Below, piece after piece: positions 43,503-53,270 of a stretch of DNA of 64,000 nucleotides (position 1 is its first letter; each line of letters opens with the position of its first letter). The position numbers and the translations under genes were made by a program. The notes beneath the pieces were generated by a model, which saw nothing but the letters and a program-made list of their open reading frames with translations, searched no databases and was not told the DNA's origin. The stretch covers positions 2,246,381-2,310,380 of the forward strand of contig NZ_WTYI01000001.1 of assembly GCF_009827445.1 (NCBI RefSeq), given 5' to 3'. Source of the DNA: Qipengyuania aquimaris. Its GTDB lineage: Bacteria > Pseudomonadota > Alphaproteobacteria > Sphingomonadales > Sphingomonadaceae.

Positions 43503-43913
43503 TTAGCCCGGGATTACGGCCTGTGCGGTCGCGCCGTCGCCTTCGGGTGCAGCCACGATATCGCGAGTGACACTGCCCTTGGCGACCGTATTGGTGCCTT
43601 CGCTGCCGACGAGGCTGCGAATGCCCGGCTCCGAAGAGCCGGCGCGGTCCAGCACCGAAGTTTCGACCGAGCTGCGTGCAGCCGGACCACCGAACAGGGC
43701 TTCGAGAGCCTGTTCTGCGGCGGTGCCTTCAGCCGGGCGCGGTGCGCCGGGTGCCGGCGGGACAAGATTGAAGTCCGGCGGAACGACCAGCGGAGCCTGG
43801 CGCTGCACGGCAAATTCGTCGGGACGTTCGCGATTGAGGAAACCGCCGCTGCCACAGGCTGCGAGCGTGCTTGCGGCGGCGCTCACCAGGGCGATGCGAG
43901 TGAAGGTATTCAT
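43503..43913 (-). CDS. DUF3035 lipoprotein
   Basis: A 136-residue lipoprotein (lipobox LAAC, Cys20) of the DUF3035 family, recognised by RPDEFAVQRQAPLVVPPDF right after the lipid anchor. The rest is Pro/Ala-rich and low in complexity. Function is unknown, but the family is often encoded next to lspA in alphaproteobacteria, as here: it overlaps the lspA stop by four bases. LspA would process its own neighbour's signal peptide. It is the last gene of the long minus-strand series. Confidence 0.88.
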   Translation of the reverse strand: MNTFTRIALVSAAASTLAACGSGGFLNRERPDEFAVQRQAPLVVPPDFNLVPPAPGAPRPAEGTAAEQALEALFGGPAARSSVETSVLDRAGSSEPGIRSLVGSEGTNTVAKGSVTRDIVAAPEGDGATAQAVIPG

Positions 43914-44452
43914 GTATTGCTCTCCGCGGCGTCTGCCGTCTTGCCGTCCATCATGTCGTCGACTTCCTTGTCGCTCATGAAGAACGCGCGGGCAAGGATG
44001 ATTACGACGCCGATGGTGATAGCGGCATCTGCGATGTTGAAAATAAGGAAGGGGCGAAAATCCCCGATATGGAAATCGGCATAATCGAGGACATAGCCGA
44101 GTTCGTAGCGATCCTTGATGTTCCCCAGCGCGCCGCCGAGGATTAGCGACAGGCCAAGGATGTCGCCAAGCAGCTTTTCACGGAACATCCAGACCGTGAC
44201 GAGCAGGGCGATCAGCGCTGTGACACCGACGAGGAGCCAGCGCGTTTCCGGACTGGTCGCCTCGAACATGCCGAGAGACACGCCGTAATTATGGATGCGG
44301 TAAAGGTCGAAGAACGGCAGCAGGTCCATCTTGTCGTGCTGGCTTTTCAGGCCGAGCGGGCCGTCGACCCACCACTTCACGACCTGGTCGACCGCATAGA
44401 TCGCAAAGGCGATTGCCACGCCGATGAGGCGATTGCGCAGGACCGGGGTCAT
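43910..44452 (-). CDS. lspA: Lipoprotein signal peptidase (signal peptidase II)
   Basis: A 180-residue inner-membrane aspartyl protease with four helices that cleaves prolipoproteins before the lipidated Cys. Conserved regions: AVDQVVKWWV, RIHNYGVSLG, GGALGNIKDR and YADFHIG, with catalytic Asp residues in NIKDR and FNIADAAI. The highly polar C-terminal tail (about 160-180) is longer than in E. coli. It overlaps both ileS and the DUF3035 gene by ATGA. The ileS-lspA order is widely conserved. Confidence 0.95.
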   Translation of the reverse strand: MTPVLRNRLIGVAIAFAIYAVDQVVKWWVDGPLGLKSQHDKMDLLPFFDLYRIHNYGVSLGMFEATSPETRWLLVGVTALIALLVTVWMFREKLLGDILGLSLILGGALGNIKDRYELGYVLDYADFHIGDFRPFLIFNIADAAITIGVVIILARAFFMSDKEVDDMMDGKTADAAESNT

Positions 44453-47352
44453 TCTCCCGCACTCCCGGCAGCGTCCATCTGCTCGATGACGTCGTCACAG
44501 CGATCGCACAGCGCGCCGTCCTCGGAAACCGAGGGCAGCAGGCGCCAGCAACGGCCGCATTTGGATTCGCCGGTTCGAGTGACAGTCACCGTGTCGCTAT
44601 CGCCGCGCGTCACTGACGCGGTGATGAACAGTTCGGCGAGATCTTCGTCGGTGAAGCCTTCGGGCACCGCGCTCGCAGGCACGACGACATCGGCTTCGAG
44701 GCTGGAGCGGATCGTCTTGTCACGGCGCAGCGGCTCGATCGCTTCGGTCACGCGCTCGCGCAATTCGCGCAAGCTTTCCCAGCGAGCGCCATCGGAAGTC
44801 ACGCCCGGTACTGCGGGCCAGTCTAGGAGATGTACGCTGCCGCCATCAGGGTAGCGCGTCGTCCAGGCCTCTTCCGCAGTGAACACCAGCACCGGCGCGG
44901 CGTAGCGGACAAGTGCATGGAACAGGAGATCGAGCACGGTGCGATAGGCATTGCGCTTCACGCTGTCCGGCCCGTCGCAATAGAGGCAGTCCTTGCGGAT
45001 ATCGAAATAGAACGCGGACAGGTCCTCGTTGCAGAAATCGACCAGCAGGCGCGTGTAGGTGTTGTAGTCGTAGCTTTCGAGCGCAGCCTTCAGCTTGCCG
45101 TCGAGATCGGCCAGCAGCGCAAGGACATAAACTTCCAGCTCGGGGATTTCGCCCGCATCGCCCATGTCGCCGACGAAACCGTCGAGCGCGCCGAGCAAAT
45201 AGCGGAAGGTGTTGCGCAGGCGGCGGTACTGGTCGCCCACGCCTTTCAGGATTTCATCGCCGATGCGGTGGTCTTCGGTGAAGTCGACGGAGAGCGCCCA
45301 GAGGCGGATGATGTCGGCGCCGTACTGTTCCATGACCTTCAGCGGGTCGATGGTGTTGCCGAGGCTCTTCGACATCTTCTTGCCCTGCTTGTCCATGGTG
45401 AAGCCATGGGTCAGCACCGCGTCATAAGGCGCGCGGCCGCGGGTCGCGGAGCTTTCGAGCAGGCTCGACTGGAACCAGCCGCGATGCTGGTCGCTGCCTT
45501 CGAGATAAAGATCGGCGGGCCAGCGCTGGTCGGGCCAGCGGTCGCCTTCCAATGTGAAGGCATGGGTGCAGCCCGAATCGAACCAGACGTCGAGAATGTC
45601 GGTGACCATCTCGAACTCAGCCGGATCGTGGTCCGCGCCAAGATACTCTGCCTTGCGGCTTTCGTCCCAGGCATCGACGCCCTTTTCGCGCACGGCTGCG
45701 ACCACGCGAGCGTTGACTGCCGGGTCCTGAAGGTAAGAGCCGTCGCTACGCACGAAGAGCGTGATCGGCACACCCCATGCGCGCTGGCGGGAAAGGACCC
45801 AGTCGGGGCGGCCTTCGACCATCGAACCGATGCGGCGGCGGCCCTTTTCGGGATAGAACTTTACCCGCTCGATCTCGCGCATGGCGATTTCGCGCAATGT
45901 CGAGTGGTCCTTGCTCGTGAACATCGCGACGGCGGCGCCGAAGCCTTCGGGCGCGGCGACGTCGAAGTCGCCCGTGTCGAGCGGCTTGTCCATCGGCACG
46001 AACCACTGCGGCGTGCAGCGGTAGATGACCTTGGCCTTCGAACGCCACGAATGCGGATAGGAATGCGCGTAATCGTCGCTGGCCGAAAGCAGCGCGCCGG
46101 CTTCGCGCAGGTCCGAACAGATCGGCCCGTCGGGCGCGTTGAAGGCCTTGTTGATCACCGCGCGTCGGCGGTCGTCGCTGCCGCCGAGCCATTCCCAGTC
46201 GTCGCGATAGCGCCCGTCGCCCATGACCGCGAAGACCGGCTCGATGCCGTGCTCGCGGCAGAGCAGGAAGTCGTCCTCGCCATGGTCGGGCGACATGTGG
46301 ACGAGGCCCGTGCCGCTGTCGGTGGTGACGAAATCGCCTGCGAGCAGCGGTCGCGGCTTGGCGTAGAAGCCGCCGAGATGGTGCATCGGGTGGCGAGCCA
46401 CAGTACCGGCGAGATCGGAGCCTTTGACGAGCTTTTTGTTCTCGGTGGCGGCGGGCTTGTGTCCCTCCCAATCGCGCGAGACCTGCTGGGGATTGGCCGC
46501 TGCGAGCCGTTGAAGAAAGTCGCCAACAAGTTGCTCGGCCACCAACCAGTTCGTGCCATCGACCGAGATGAGTTGATACTCAACCTCCGGCCCATAGGCC
46601 AAGGCTTGGTTCACCGGTATCGTCCACGGTGTGGTGGTCCAGATCACCGCATGCGCGCCGACCAGTTCCGGAATCGGCGATTCCACGATCTCGAACGCCA
46701 CGTCGATCTGGGTCGAGGTGATGTCTTCGTATTCGACCTCGGCTTCGGCCAGCGCGGTTTCCTCGACCGGCGACCACATCACCGGCTTCGATCCGCGATA
46801 GAGGTTTCCAGCCTCGGCGAACTTCATCAGCTCGGCAACGATGGTCGCTTCGCTTTCGAACTGCATGGTGAGGTACGGATTGTCGAAATCCGCCATCAGG
46901 CCGAGGCGCTGCAATTGTTCGCGCTGAACATCGACCCATTTCTGCGCGTAGGCGCGGCATTCGGCGCGGAATTCGCTTGCGGGAATGGCGTTCTTGTCGC
47001 GCTTCTTCTTGCGGAACTGTTCCTCGACTTTCCACTCGATCGGCAGGCCGTGGCAGTCCCAGCCGGGCACGAAGGGCGCATCCTTGCCGAGCAGCGTCTG
47101 GCTGCGCACCACCATGTCCTTCAGGATACGGTTCAGCGCATGGCCGATATGCATGTCGCCATTGGCGTAGGGCGGGCCGTCGTGGAGGATGAACTTCTCG
47201 CGGTCCTTGCGGCTCTCGCGCAGCTCTTCGTAGAGGTTTTCTTCCTGCCAGCGCGCAAGGATCTTCGGCTCCTTCTGGGGGAGGCCGGCCTTCATGGGAA
47301 AATCGGTCTTGGGAAGGAAGACCGTGTCTTTATAGTCGCGCTGTTCAGTCAT
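44449..47352 (-). CDS. ileS: Isoleucine--tRNA ligase
   Basis: A 967-residue class I synthetase. HIGH is at residues 68-71 (ANGDMHIGHAL), KMSKS at about 658-662 (GKKMSKSLGN), with the CP1 editing domain between (TTPWTIPVNQAL). The anticodon-binding domain follows and the C-terminal zinc knuckle CGRCWRLLP...CDRC is intact, marking the bacterial type. The gene overlaps lspA by four bases and is 41 bases from the GDPD gene, the widest gap in the gpmA-to-DUF3035 series, so an internal promoter could lie there. Confidence 0.98.
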   Translation of the reverse strand: MTEQRDYKDTVFLPKTDFPMKAGLPQKEPKILARWQEENLYEELRESRKDREKFILHDGPPYANGDMHIGHALNRILKDMVVRSQTLLGKDAPFVPGWDCHGLPIEWKVEEQFRKKKRDKNAIPASEFRAECRAYAQKWVDVQREQLQRLGLMADFDNPYLTMQFESEATIVAELMKFAEAGNLYRGSKPVMWSPVEETALAEAEVEYEDITSTQIDVAFEIVESPIPELVGAHAVIWTTTPWTIPVNQALAYGPEVEYQLISVDGTNWLVAEQLVGDFLQRLAAANPQQVSRDWEGHKPAATENKKLVKGSDLAGTVARHPMHHLGGFYAKPRPLLAGDFVTTDSGTGLVHMSPDHGEDDFLLCREHGIEPVFAVMGDGRYRDDWEWLGGSDDRRRAVINKAFNAPDGPICSDLREAGALLSASDDYAHSYPHSWRSKAKVIYRCTPQWFVPMDKPLDTGDFDVAAPEGFGAAVAMFTSKDHSTLREIAMREIERVKFYPEKGRRRIGSMVEGRPDWVLSRQRAWGVPITLFVRSDGSYLQDPAVNARVVAAVREKGVDAWDESRKAEYLGADHDPAEFEMVTDILDVWFDSGCTHAFTLEGDRWPDQRWPADLYLEGSDQHRGWFQSSLLESSATRGRAPYDAVLTHGFTMDKQGKKMSKSLGNTIDPLKVMEQYGADIIRLWALSVDFTEDHRIGDEILKGVGDQYRRLRNTFRYLLGALDGFVGDMGDAGEIPELEVYVLALLADLDGKLKAALESYDYNTYTRLLVDFCNEDLSAFYFDIRKDCLYCDGPDSVKRNAYRTVLDLLFHALVRYAAPVLVFTAEEAWTTRYPDGGSVHLLDWPAVPGVTSDGARWESLRELRERVTEAIEPLRRDKTIRSSLEADVVVPASAVPEGFTDEDLAELFITASVTRGDSDTVTVTRTGESKCGRCWRLLPSVSEDGALCDRCDDVIEQMDAAGSAGE

Positions 47353-47393
47353 TGCCGCTCGCCGTTAGGGGATTTGCGCCGAGCTTTAAAGCG

Positions 47394-48449
47394 TCAATCG
47401 CCACGCCCTGCACGGCGCCGGTCGAGGGCGGCTTCGCTTGCCTCCCATTCCTGCACTGTGCGGTCGTCGAAACTGGGATAGAGGGCAGAGGCAATGGTGA
47501 AGGCATCTTCCACCCACACATAGCCGTTGAAGCTCTCGGGTAGCTCGGTCAGCTGCTCTGGCAGGGTGAGCCCGCGCGGCAGATTTTCGCCAATCGGCCC
47601 AATTACGATGACCTTACCGCCGTATTTTTCCATGCGAGCAATCAGGCGGTTCGGCCAGCCCGGGAACACCCATTGGTAATTGAGCGGAACAAGCAGCGTT
47701 TCGCCACGGCAACTCTGGGGGACATACCCGGACCAGCCAAGCGCGACGTAATCTTTCGAGCATTGCTTTGCGGCTTGCGGGTCCCAGGCCCATGCTTCGG
47801 GATATAATTCGCGGATGCGGTGGATCGGTCCGGCGTGACCGTAAAACCCATCGCCGGAGGCAACCGGATCCCGGCCAACTGCCTTTAGTTTCTGCGCCAC
47901 GAGATTGGCCTCGGCAGGGTCCTTCGATTTGAAGTTGATCATTAACCTGCCGCGTGGAGGAAGCGCGCGGGCAAGCTCTTCGAAGGTCGGCATTGCCCCC
48001 ACAAAGTCGCCCCGGAACGGATAGGTGTCGCCTCCGTCCGCAGTGTATCCATAGCCGATATCGAGAGCCTTGAGCTCTGCAAGAGACGCGTCGCGCACCG
48101 GACCAGCACCATCGGTCCGGCAATCGAGCGTCCAGTCGTGAAATACCACGAGCTCGCCATCGCGGGTGGCTGCGATATCGATCTCGACCATCCAAGCGCC
48201 CAATTTCTGTGCGCGCAGTGCACTCTCGACCGTGTTCTCAAGGTAAGGGTGATAGGGTTGGGCGATACGGTCAGCGGTGCAGGTATCGCGGCCCACGCCT
48301 GTTTTGTCGTACATCTGGTAGAGGCCACGATGGGCGATCAGCTTGGGGGCTCCCACCGGCTCGGGCGCGAGCCAGCTGGCATTAACGACACTCAGTACCA
48401 AGAGGGCGAGGGCCAATGCCATCCCCGCCCACCGCAACCATCTTCTCAT
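47394..48449 (-). CDS. Glycerophosphodiester phosphodiesterase family protein
   Basis: A 351-residue protein with an N-terminal signal anchor (about 7-26) and a GDPD TIM barrel. Catalytic features: IAHRG (about 38), ENT (about 71), EIDIAATRDGELVVFHDW (Glu/Asp and His). The insertion after IAHRG (YQMYDKTGVGRDTC) and two cysteines suggest an envelope enzyme with a disulfide. It would release glycerol-3-phosphate from phospholipid head groups; the substrate is inferred. It is placed between ribF and ileS, genes that are usually direct neighbours. Confidence 0.88.
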   Translation of the reverse strand: MRRWLRWAGMALALALLVLSVVNASWLAPEPVGAPKLIAHRGLYQMYDKTGVGRDTCTADRIAQPYHPYLENTVESALRAQKLGAWMVEIDIAATRDGELVVFHDWTLDCRTDGAGPVRDASLAELKALDIGYGYTADGGDTYPFRGDFVGAMPTFEELARALPPRGRLMINFKSKDPAEANLVAQKLKAVGRDPVASGDGFYGHAGPIHRIRELYPEAWAWDPQAAKQCSKDYVALGWSGYVPQSCRGETLLVPLNYQWVFPGWPNRLIARMEKYGGKVIVIGPIGENLPRGLTLPEQLTELPESFNGYVWVEDAFTIASALYPSFDDRTVQEWEASEAALDRRRAGRGD

Positions 48450-49372
48450 CCCAAGAGGGCCTTCGCTCTTTCACAGTCGCGATCCATCTGGTCGACCAGG
48501 TCATCGAGCGCATCGAATTTCGCCTCGCCGCGCAGGAAGTGATGGAAGGCCACTTCGATTTCCTGACCATAAAGATCACCCGAGAAATCGAAGAAATATG
48601 GTTCGAGCAACTCCTTGGGCGGCTCGAACTGGGGGCGGACCCCGATATTCGCCGCGCCGAGAAGTTTCTGGCCAGTCGAAAGGATACGGCCGGTCACGGC
48701 ATAGATGCCGTATTTGGGTCGCAGATAATGCTCGATAGACAGGTTTGCGGTGGGATAGCCGATCGTGCGCCCACGCTTGTCGCCATGCTCGACAATCCCG
48801 CGGATCGCGAAAGGCCGGGTAAGCAGGCGTGCGGCTTCCTGCGGATCGCCCTCGCGCAGCGCCTCGCGCACGCGGCTGGAAGAAACCGGCTTGCCGCCAT
48901 CGAGAACCGGCTGCGCTGCGCGCGCCTCGATCCCGACTTCCTTGCCAAGCGAGACGAGCTTCTCGAAATTGCCACCGCGCGCCTTGCCGAAAGTGAAGTC
49001 CTCGCCGGTGACGACACCTGCCGCGCTGAGATGTTCGGCCAGCAAGACCTTCACGAAATCTTCTGCGGTCGTCCCCGCCAGCTCGCCGTCGAAGTGGAAC
49101 ACCAGCATGGCGGTGGCGCCGGCTGCAAGGTAAAGCTCCTGCCGCTGTTCCAGCGTGGTTAGCCGGAATGGTGGAGCGTCCGGCTTGAAATGACGAACCG
49201 GGTGCGGATCGAAGGTCGCGATGATCGACGGGCGTCCCTCTGCACGCGCCCAGTCGATCGCTTGCTTCGCGACGGCCTGGTGGCCGAGGTGGAACCCGTC
49301 GAAATTGCCCAGCGCGATGATCGCGCCGCGCAGGCTCTCGGGCAGCGGGTCGCGGTGGTCCAGAAACCTCAT
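48446..49372 (-). CDS. ribF: Bifunctional riboflavin kinase / FAD synthetase
   Basis: A 308-residue enzyme making FMN and FAD. The N-terminal adenylyltransferase half contains ALGNFDGFHLGHQAV and FDPHPVRHF; the C-terminal kinase half contains IGYPTANLSIEHYLRPKYG and GAANIGVRPQF. Length is normal. The start ATG 49372 overlaps the dipeptidase stop and its own stop overlaps the GDPD start. ribF upstream of ileS-lspA is a conserved arrangement. Confidence 0.97.
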   Translation of the reverse strand: MRFLDHRDPLPESLRGAIIALGNFDGFHLGHQAVAKQAIDWARAEGRPSIIATFDPHPVRHFKPDAPPFRLTTLEQRQELYLAAGATAMLVFHFDGELAGTTAEDFVKVLLAEHLSAAGVVTGEDFTFGKARGGNFEKLVSLGKEVGIEARAAQPVLDGGKPVSSSRVREALREGDPQEAARLLTRPFAIRGIVEHGDKRGRTIGYPTANLSIEHYLRPKYGIYAVTGRILSTGQKLLGAANIGVRPQFEPPKELLEPYFFDFSGDLYGQEIEVAFHHFLRGEAKFDALDDLVDQMDRDCERAKALLG

Positions 49373-50538
49373 TGCGGCACCAGCCCTTCACCGATCACGC
49401 GCAGCGCATTGCCGCCCATCGCCGCGCGAATTTCTTCCTCGGAAAAGCCTTCGTCGAGCAGGGCCTGCGTGACCTGTGTCAGCTCTGAAGTGTCGAAGCG
49501 TACGGTGACCGCGCCGTCATAGTCGCTGCCCAGCGCGACGTGCTCGATCCCGACGAGATCGCGAATATGTTTCATCGCTTTCGCAGTGGCACGAGGGGAG
49601 GTGTCGCAGACGGCGCCTTCCCAATAGCCGACGCCGATGATCCCGCCGGTCGCCGCGACACCGCGAATTTCCTCGTCGGTGAGGTTGCGATTTACCTCGC
49701 AGGTGGCCTGCACACCGCCATGGCTGGAGACCACGGGGCGGGTCGCCATGGCGAGGATTTCCGAAACGCACTGGTGGCTGCAATGCGCGATATCGACGAT
49801 CATGCCCATCGCTTCCATCCGCTTGACGGTCTCGCGGCCCATGTCGGTCAGCCCGCCCTTCTCAAGGCCATGCATCGAACCGGCCAGTTCATTGTCGAAG
49901 AAATGCGTGAGCCCCGCCATGCGCATTCCAGCAGCGTATAGAGTGTCGAGATTGGCGATGTCGCCCTCGAGGCTTTGCAGGCCTTCGGCACTGAAGAGGA
50001 CGCCGGTTCCATTGTTCTTGACCGCGCGGCGGCCCAGCAGCCCGGTTACGTCATCCCGGCCGCGGATCGACACGAGCTGATTGCCGGAGCCTTCGACCGC
50101 CCGATCAAGCTTTTGCACATGATAAAGCGAGCGCTCCAGCAAGCTTCCCCATGTCCGCACCGGTTGAAGCTGCGCGATGACCAGCGGGGTGATGTTGTCG
50201 GTGTCCGCGCCATTCGCATCGTAATTCTGCCCGCGCGGCGTCTTTGTAACGCTGGAGAAGACCTGCAACGCGACGTTGCCTTGCTGGAGGCGCGGCAGGT
50301 CGACATGCCCACGGTCACTGCCGTCCAGAAGATCGCGGTCCCACAAGAGCGTATCCGAATGCAGGTCGACGATAGCGAGGCTGTCATGAAGCGCTCTTGC
50401 TTCGTCGGAGACAGCGATCAACGGCTTCCCGTCAATCTTGTTCATGCCCCGCTCGACTATCGCCGGCCCAAAAGCGAAGAAGCCGGCAACTGCCAGCAGG
50501 ACTACTGCTCCAAAGCCAAAGAAGATGCGCCGCTTCAT
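49369..50538 (-). CDS. Membrane dipeptidase (peptidase family M19)
   Basis: A 389-residue renal-dipeptidase-type zinc enzyme with an N-terminal membrane anchor (about 5-27). Zinc-site motifs: DLHSDTLLW, the bridging Glu region LFSAEGLQSL, DIAHCSHQ, SSHGGVQATC, and HVALGSDYDGA. It would hydrolyse dipeptides in the periplasm. The start is MKRRIFFG at 50538, overlapping folA by ATGA; the longer open frame inside folA is not used. Coupled with ribF at the other end. Confidence 0.93.
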   Translation of the reverse strand: MKRRIFFGFGAVVLLAVAGFFAFGPAIVERGMNKIDGKPLIAVSDEARALHDSLAIVDLHSDTLLWDRDLLDGSDRGHVDLPRLQQGNVALQVFSSVTKTPRGQNYDANGADTDNITPLVIAQLQPVRTWGSLLERSLYHVQKLDRAVEGSGNQLVSIRGRDDVTGLLGRRAVKNNGTGVLFSAEGLQSLEGDIANLDTLYAAGMRMAGLTHFFDNELAGSMHGLEKGGLTDMGRETVKRMEAMGMIVDIAHCSHQCVSEILAMATRPVVSSHGGVQATCEVNRNLTDEEIRGVAATGGIIGVGYWEGAVCDTSPRATAKAMKHIRDLVGIEHVALGSDYDGAVTVRFDTSELTQVTQALLDEGFSEEEIRAAMGGNALRVIGEGLVPQ

Positions 50539-51011
50539 TCCGACCGCTCGTAGGTCAGGAAGGAATAGGCAGGAGCGTCTTGCCGAGCGTCGAAATCCTT
50601 GCGACCGGCGATCTCCCATTCAGGACCGAGCGGAGGCATGAAGACATCGCCATCGAAATCCTGGTGAATCTCCGTCAATTCTACCCGGTCCGACAGAGGC
50701 AGGAAGACGTCGAAGATCGCGGCGCCGCCAATGACGGCAGCACTCTCGCCTGCGATCGCAATCGCCTCCTCGGCAGAGCGGACCACTTCGGCGCCCGTGG
50801 AATCCCATCGTTCTTTCCGGGTGAGGACGATGTGGCGCCGTCCGGGCAGGAGCCCGGGAAGGCTCTCGAAAGTCTTGCGGCCCATGATCATCGGCTGGCC
50901 CATGGTAAGCGCCTTGAAGCGCTTCAGGTCGGCAGGCAGGTGCCAAGGCAGCTGGCCATTCTTGCCGATCGCGCCATTGGCGGCGCGTGCATAGATACAG
51001 AACAGGCTCAT
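50535..51011 (-). CDS. folA: Dihydrofolate reductase
   Basis: A 158-residue DHFR. Motifs: ARAANGAIGKNGQLPWHLPA with the conserved Trp-His region, the following Asp in DLKRFKALTMG, IMGRKTFESLPG, and the C-terminal SFLTYERSE. It reduces dihydrofolate with NADPH and is the trimethoprim target. It overlaps purK and the dipeptidase gene by four bases each, so folate and purine steps are made from one transcript. Confidence 0.96.
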   Translation of the reverse strand: MSLFCIYARAANGAIGKNGQLPWHLPADLKRFKALTMGQPMIMGRKTFESLPGLLPGRRHIVLTRKERWDSTGAEVVRSAEEAIAIAGESAAVIGGAAIFDVFLPLSDRVELTEIHQDFDGDVFMPPLGPEWEIAGRKDFDARQDAPAYSFLTYERSE

Positions 51012-52066
51012 GCGCGGGTCAGGCGGGTGAGATGGCCCATCTTGCGCCCTTCGCGGACTTCCGATTTGCCGTAATCGTGCAGATGGGCGTCGGCGTCAGC
51101 GAGGAAAGCGTGCGCACCTTGAATATCGCAGCCGAGGATGTTGCGCATCTCGACCGCCTCTGCTGTGGTGCGCGTATCGCCAAGCGGCAAACCTGCGACC
51201 GCCCTGATGTGGTTTTCGAACTGGCTGGTTGCCGCGCCCTCGATGGTCCAGTGGCCAGAATTGTGAACCCGGGGCGCCATCTCATTGAAGATGGGACCTT
51301 CGTGGGTCGCAAAGAATTCGAGCGTCAGGACGCCGACATAACCCAAGGCGTCGGCAACCTGTCCGGCGAGCTTGCGCGCCTCGTCCACCTGGGGTTCGAC
51401 CGCTTCACCGGCAGGCAGGTAGGAGGCCGACAGGACTCCGCCTTCGTGGACGTTGCGCGAACTGTCCCAATAGCGGATTTCACCATCCTGAGCCCGCACG
51501 AGGACAACCGAGAACTCGGCATAAAATTCCACGAAGCCTTCATAGATCGCGGGGACATCGGGCAGCTTGAGTGCCGAGGCATCGCGCCCCGACATGATGC
51601 GCCACTGGCCCTTGCCATCATAGCCGTCGCGCCGCGTCTTTACGATCCCTGGTGCCCCGAGCCGATCGGTTGCCGCTTCGAGATCGCTCTGGGAATCGAT
51701 CTTCGCATATGCCGCCGGCCTGCCGCCCAGCCCTTCGACGAAACGTTTTTCGTTAAGCCGGTCCTGCGCCGTTTCCAGCGCCTTGGGGTCGGGGAATATC
51801 TTGTCGGAAGGAAATGCCCGGGCGGTCGCGACCGGCACGTTCTCGAATTCCCAGGTGATGACGTTGCAACGTGCGGCGAATGCCGCCAGAGCAGCCTGGT
51901 CGTCCCAGCGATTGGTGAAGAAGTCCTCGCAAACCTCGGCAGCGACGTTATCGCCTTCCGGCGAGTAGCCGATGCAGCGATATCCGAGCTGGGTCGCGGC
52001 GACGGCCATCATCCGGCCGAGTTGGCCTCCTCCCAGGATGCCGATCGTCGAGCCCCGCTTCAGCAT
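51008..52066 (-). CDS. purK: 5-(carboxyamino)imidazole ribonucleotide synthase
   Basis: A 352-residue ATP-grasp enzyme that carboxylates AIR in purine synthesis. Motifs: IGILGGGQLGRMMAVAA, TRRDGYDGKGQW (ATP-grasp loop), FNEMAPRVHNSGHWTIEG (metal and substrate site). The start MLKRGS at 52066 shares one base with the purE stop (TGATG). purE-purK are the two enzymes of the same step pair. Confidence 0.97.
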   Translation of the reverse strand: MLKRGSTIGILGGGQLGRMMAVAATQLGYRCIGYSPEGDNVAAEVCEDFFTNRWDDQAALAAFAARCNVITWEFENVPVATARAFPSDKIFPDPKALETAQDRLNEKRFVEGLGGRPAAYAKIDSQSDLEAATDRLGAPGIVKTRRDGYDGKGQWRIMSGRDASALKLPDVPAIYEGFVEFYAEFSVVLVRAQDGEIRYWDSSRNVHEGGVLSASYLPAGEAVEPQVDEARKLAGQVADALGYVGVLTLEFFATHEGPIFNEMAPRVHNSGHWTIEGAATSQFENHIRAVAGLPLGDTRTTAEAVEMRNILGCDIQGAHAFLADADAHLHDYGKSEVREGRKMGHLTRLTRA

Positions 52067-52548
52067 CAGTCTTCCGGTCGCTCTGTGACGGCATCGCTGC
52101 GCGCCTGTCGCCACGCCTTGAGACGTGCTGCGAGCGCGGTGTCCCCGTTGGCCAGGATTGCCGCAGCCAAAAGGCCGGCATTGGTGGCTCCCGCTTCGCC
52201 AATTGCGAGTGTGCCGACCGGGACGCCTGCCGGCATTTGCACGATGGAGAGCAGGCTGTCCTCTCCGGACAACGCCCTGGACTGGACCGGAACGCCGAGG
52301 ACGGGAATGTGGGTCAGGGCCGCGATCATGCCGGGGAGGTGAGCCGCGCCGCCTGCCCCTGCGATGATGACATGAAAGCCATCGGCTTCGGCCGCCTTGG
52401 CGAAATCGTACATCCGGTCCGGTGTCCGGTGGGCGGAGACAATCCGCACATCGGTCTCTACACCCAGTTCCTCCAGCACTTCGGCTGCGCAGGTCATGGT
52501 CTTCCAGTCCGACTGGCTACCCATGACGATTGCGACCTTTGCCCCCAT
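52066..52548 (-). CDS. purE: N5-carboxyaminoimidazole ribonucleotide mutase
   Basis: A 160-residue class I PurE that shifts the carboxyl group of N5-CAIR. Motifs: [24 protein letters not shown] with the catalytic His, [11 protein letters not shown], and [11 protein letters not shown]. It is typical in length and works directly with purK, which overlaps it by one base. gpmA ends two bases upstream. Confidence 0.98.
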   Translation of the reverse strand: MGAKVAIVMGSQSDWKTMTCAAEVLEELGVETDVRIVSAHRTPDRMYDFAKAAEADGFHVIIAGAGGAAHLPGMIAALTHIPVLGVPVQSRALSGEDSLLSIVQMPAGVPVGTLAIGEAGATNAGLLAAAILANGDTALAARLKAWRQARSDAVTERPED

Positions 52549-52550
52549 GA

Positions 52551-53237
52551 TCAGCTGTCCTTCAGATAATAGCGTTCGCCCGACACCTGCGTCCCGTCGA
52601 ATTCATAGATGATCGGCTGGCCGGTCGGTATTTCCAGCCCGGTTATCTCGTCGTCGGAAATGCCGGACAGGTGCTTGACCAGGGCGCGCAGGCTGTTGCC
52701 ATGGGCCGAGATGATGACCGTCTCGCCCTTGCCCAGCTGCGGGAGAATGGCTTCTTTCCAATAAGGGAGCACACGCTCGATCGTCAGCTTGAGGCTTTCG
52801 GTACGCGGCACGTCGATACCGGCGTAACGCGGATCATCGGAGAGGTCGAATTTGCTGCCCGGCTCGAGTTCGGGAGGCGGAACGTCGAAGCTGCGGCGCC
52901 AGATATGCACCTGCTCGTCACCGTGCTTCTCGCGCGTTTCCTGCTTGTCGAGGCCGGTTAGCCCGCCATAATGCCGTTCGTTGAGGCGCCAGTCGCGCGT
53001 CACCGGGATCCAGAGGCGGTCGCACGCTTCGAGCGCGATATTGAGCGTCTTGATGGCGCGTTTCTGGACCGAAGTGAAAGCGGTCGTGGGCAGTACGCCC
53101 TTCGCTTTCATCAGCTCACCGGCTTCGCGCGCTTCCGTTTCGCCCTTTTCGGTTAGGTCGACATCCCACCAGCCGGTAAACCGGTTGGCGAGGTTCCACT
53201 CGCTCTGGCCGTGACGGACGAGGATCAGCTTGGACAT
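52551..53237 (-). CDS. gpmA: 2,3-bisphosphoglycerate-dependent phosphoglycerate mutase
   Basis: A 228-residue cofactor-dependent mutase of glycolysis. The phosphohistidine is in [10 protein letters not shown], the second His in [12 protein letters not shown], and [11 protein letters not shown] is intact. The start MSKLIL at 53237 has GGGAGCG before it; the open frame up to 53264 is not needed. The purE gene follows after two bases. Confidence 0.98.
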   Translation of the reverse strand: MSKLILVRHGQSEWNLANRFTGWWDVDLTEKGETEAREAGELMKAKGVLPTTAFTSVQKRAIKTLNIALEACDRLWIPVTRDWRLNERHYGGLTGLDKQETREKHGDEQVHIWRRSFDVPPPELEPGSKFDLSDDPRYAGIDVPRTESLKLTIERVLPYWKEAILPQLGKGETVIISAHGNSLRALVKHLSGISDDEITGLEIPTGQPIIYEFDGTQVSGERYYLKDS

Positions 53238-53270
53238 GGGCGCTCCCTGTTTCCCTAGGAGCACTGCGCG

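Noticed and set aside
44830-47481. An 883-codon open frame antisense to ileS
   Set aside because: It mirrors ileS almost fully; ileS has all catalytic motifs. High GC with third-position bias produces such shadows. No ribosome site or recognisable domain.
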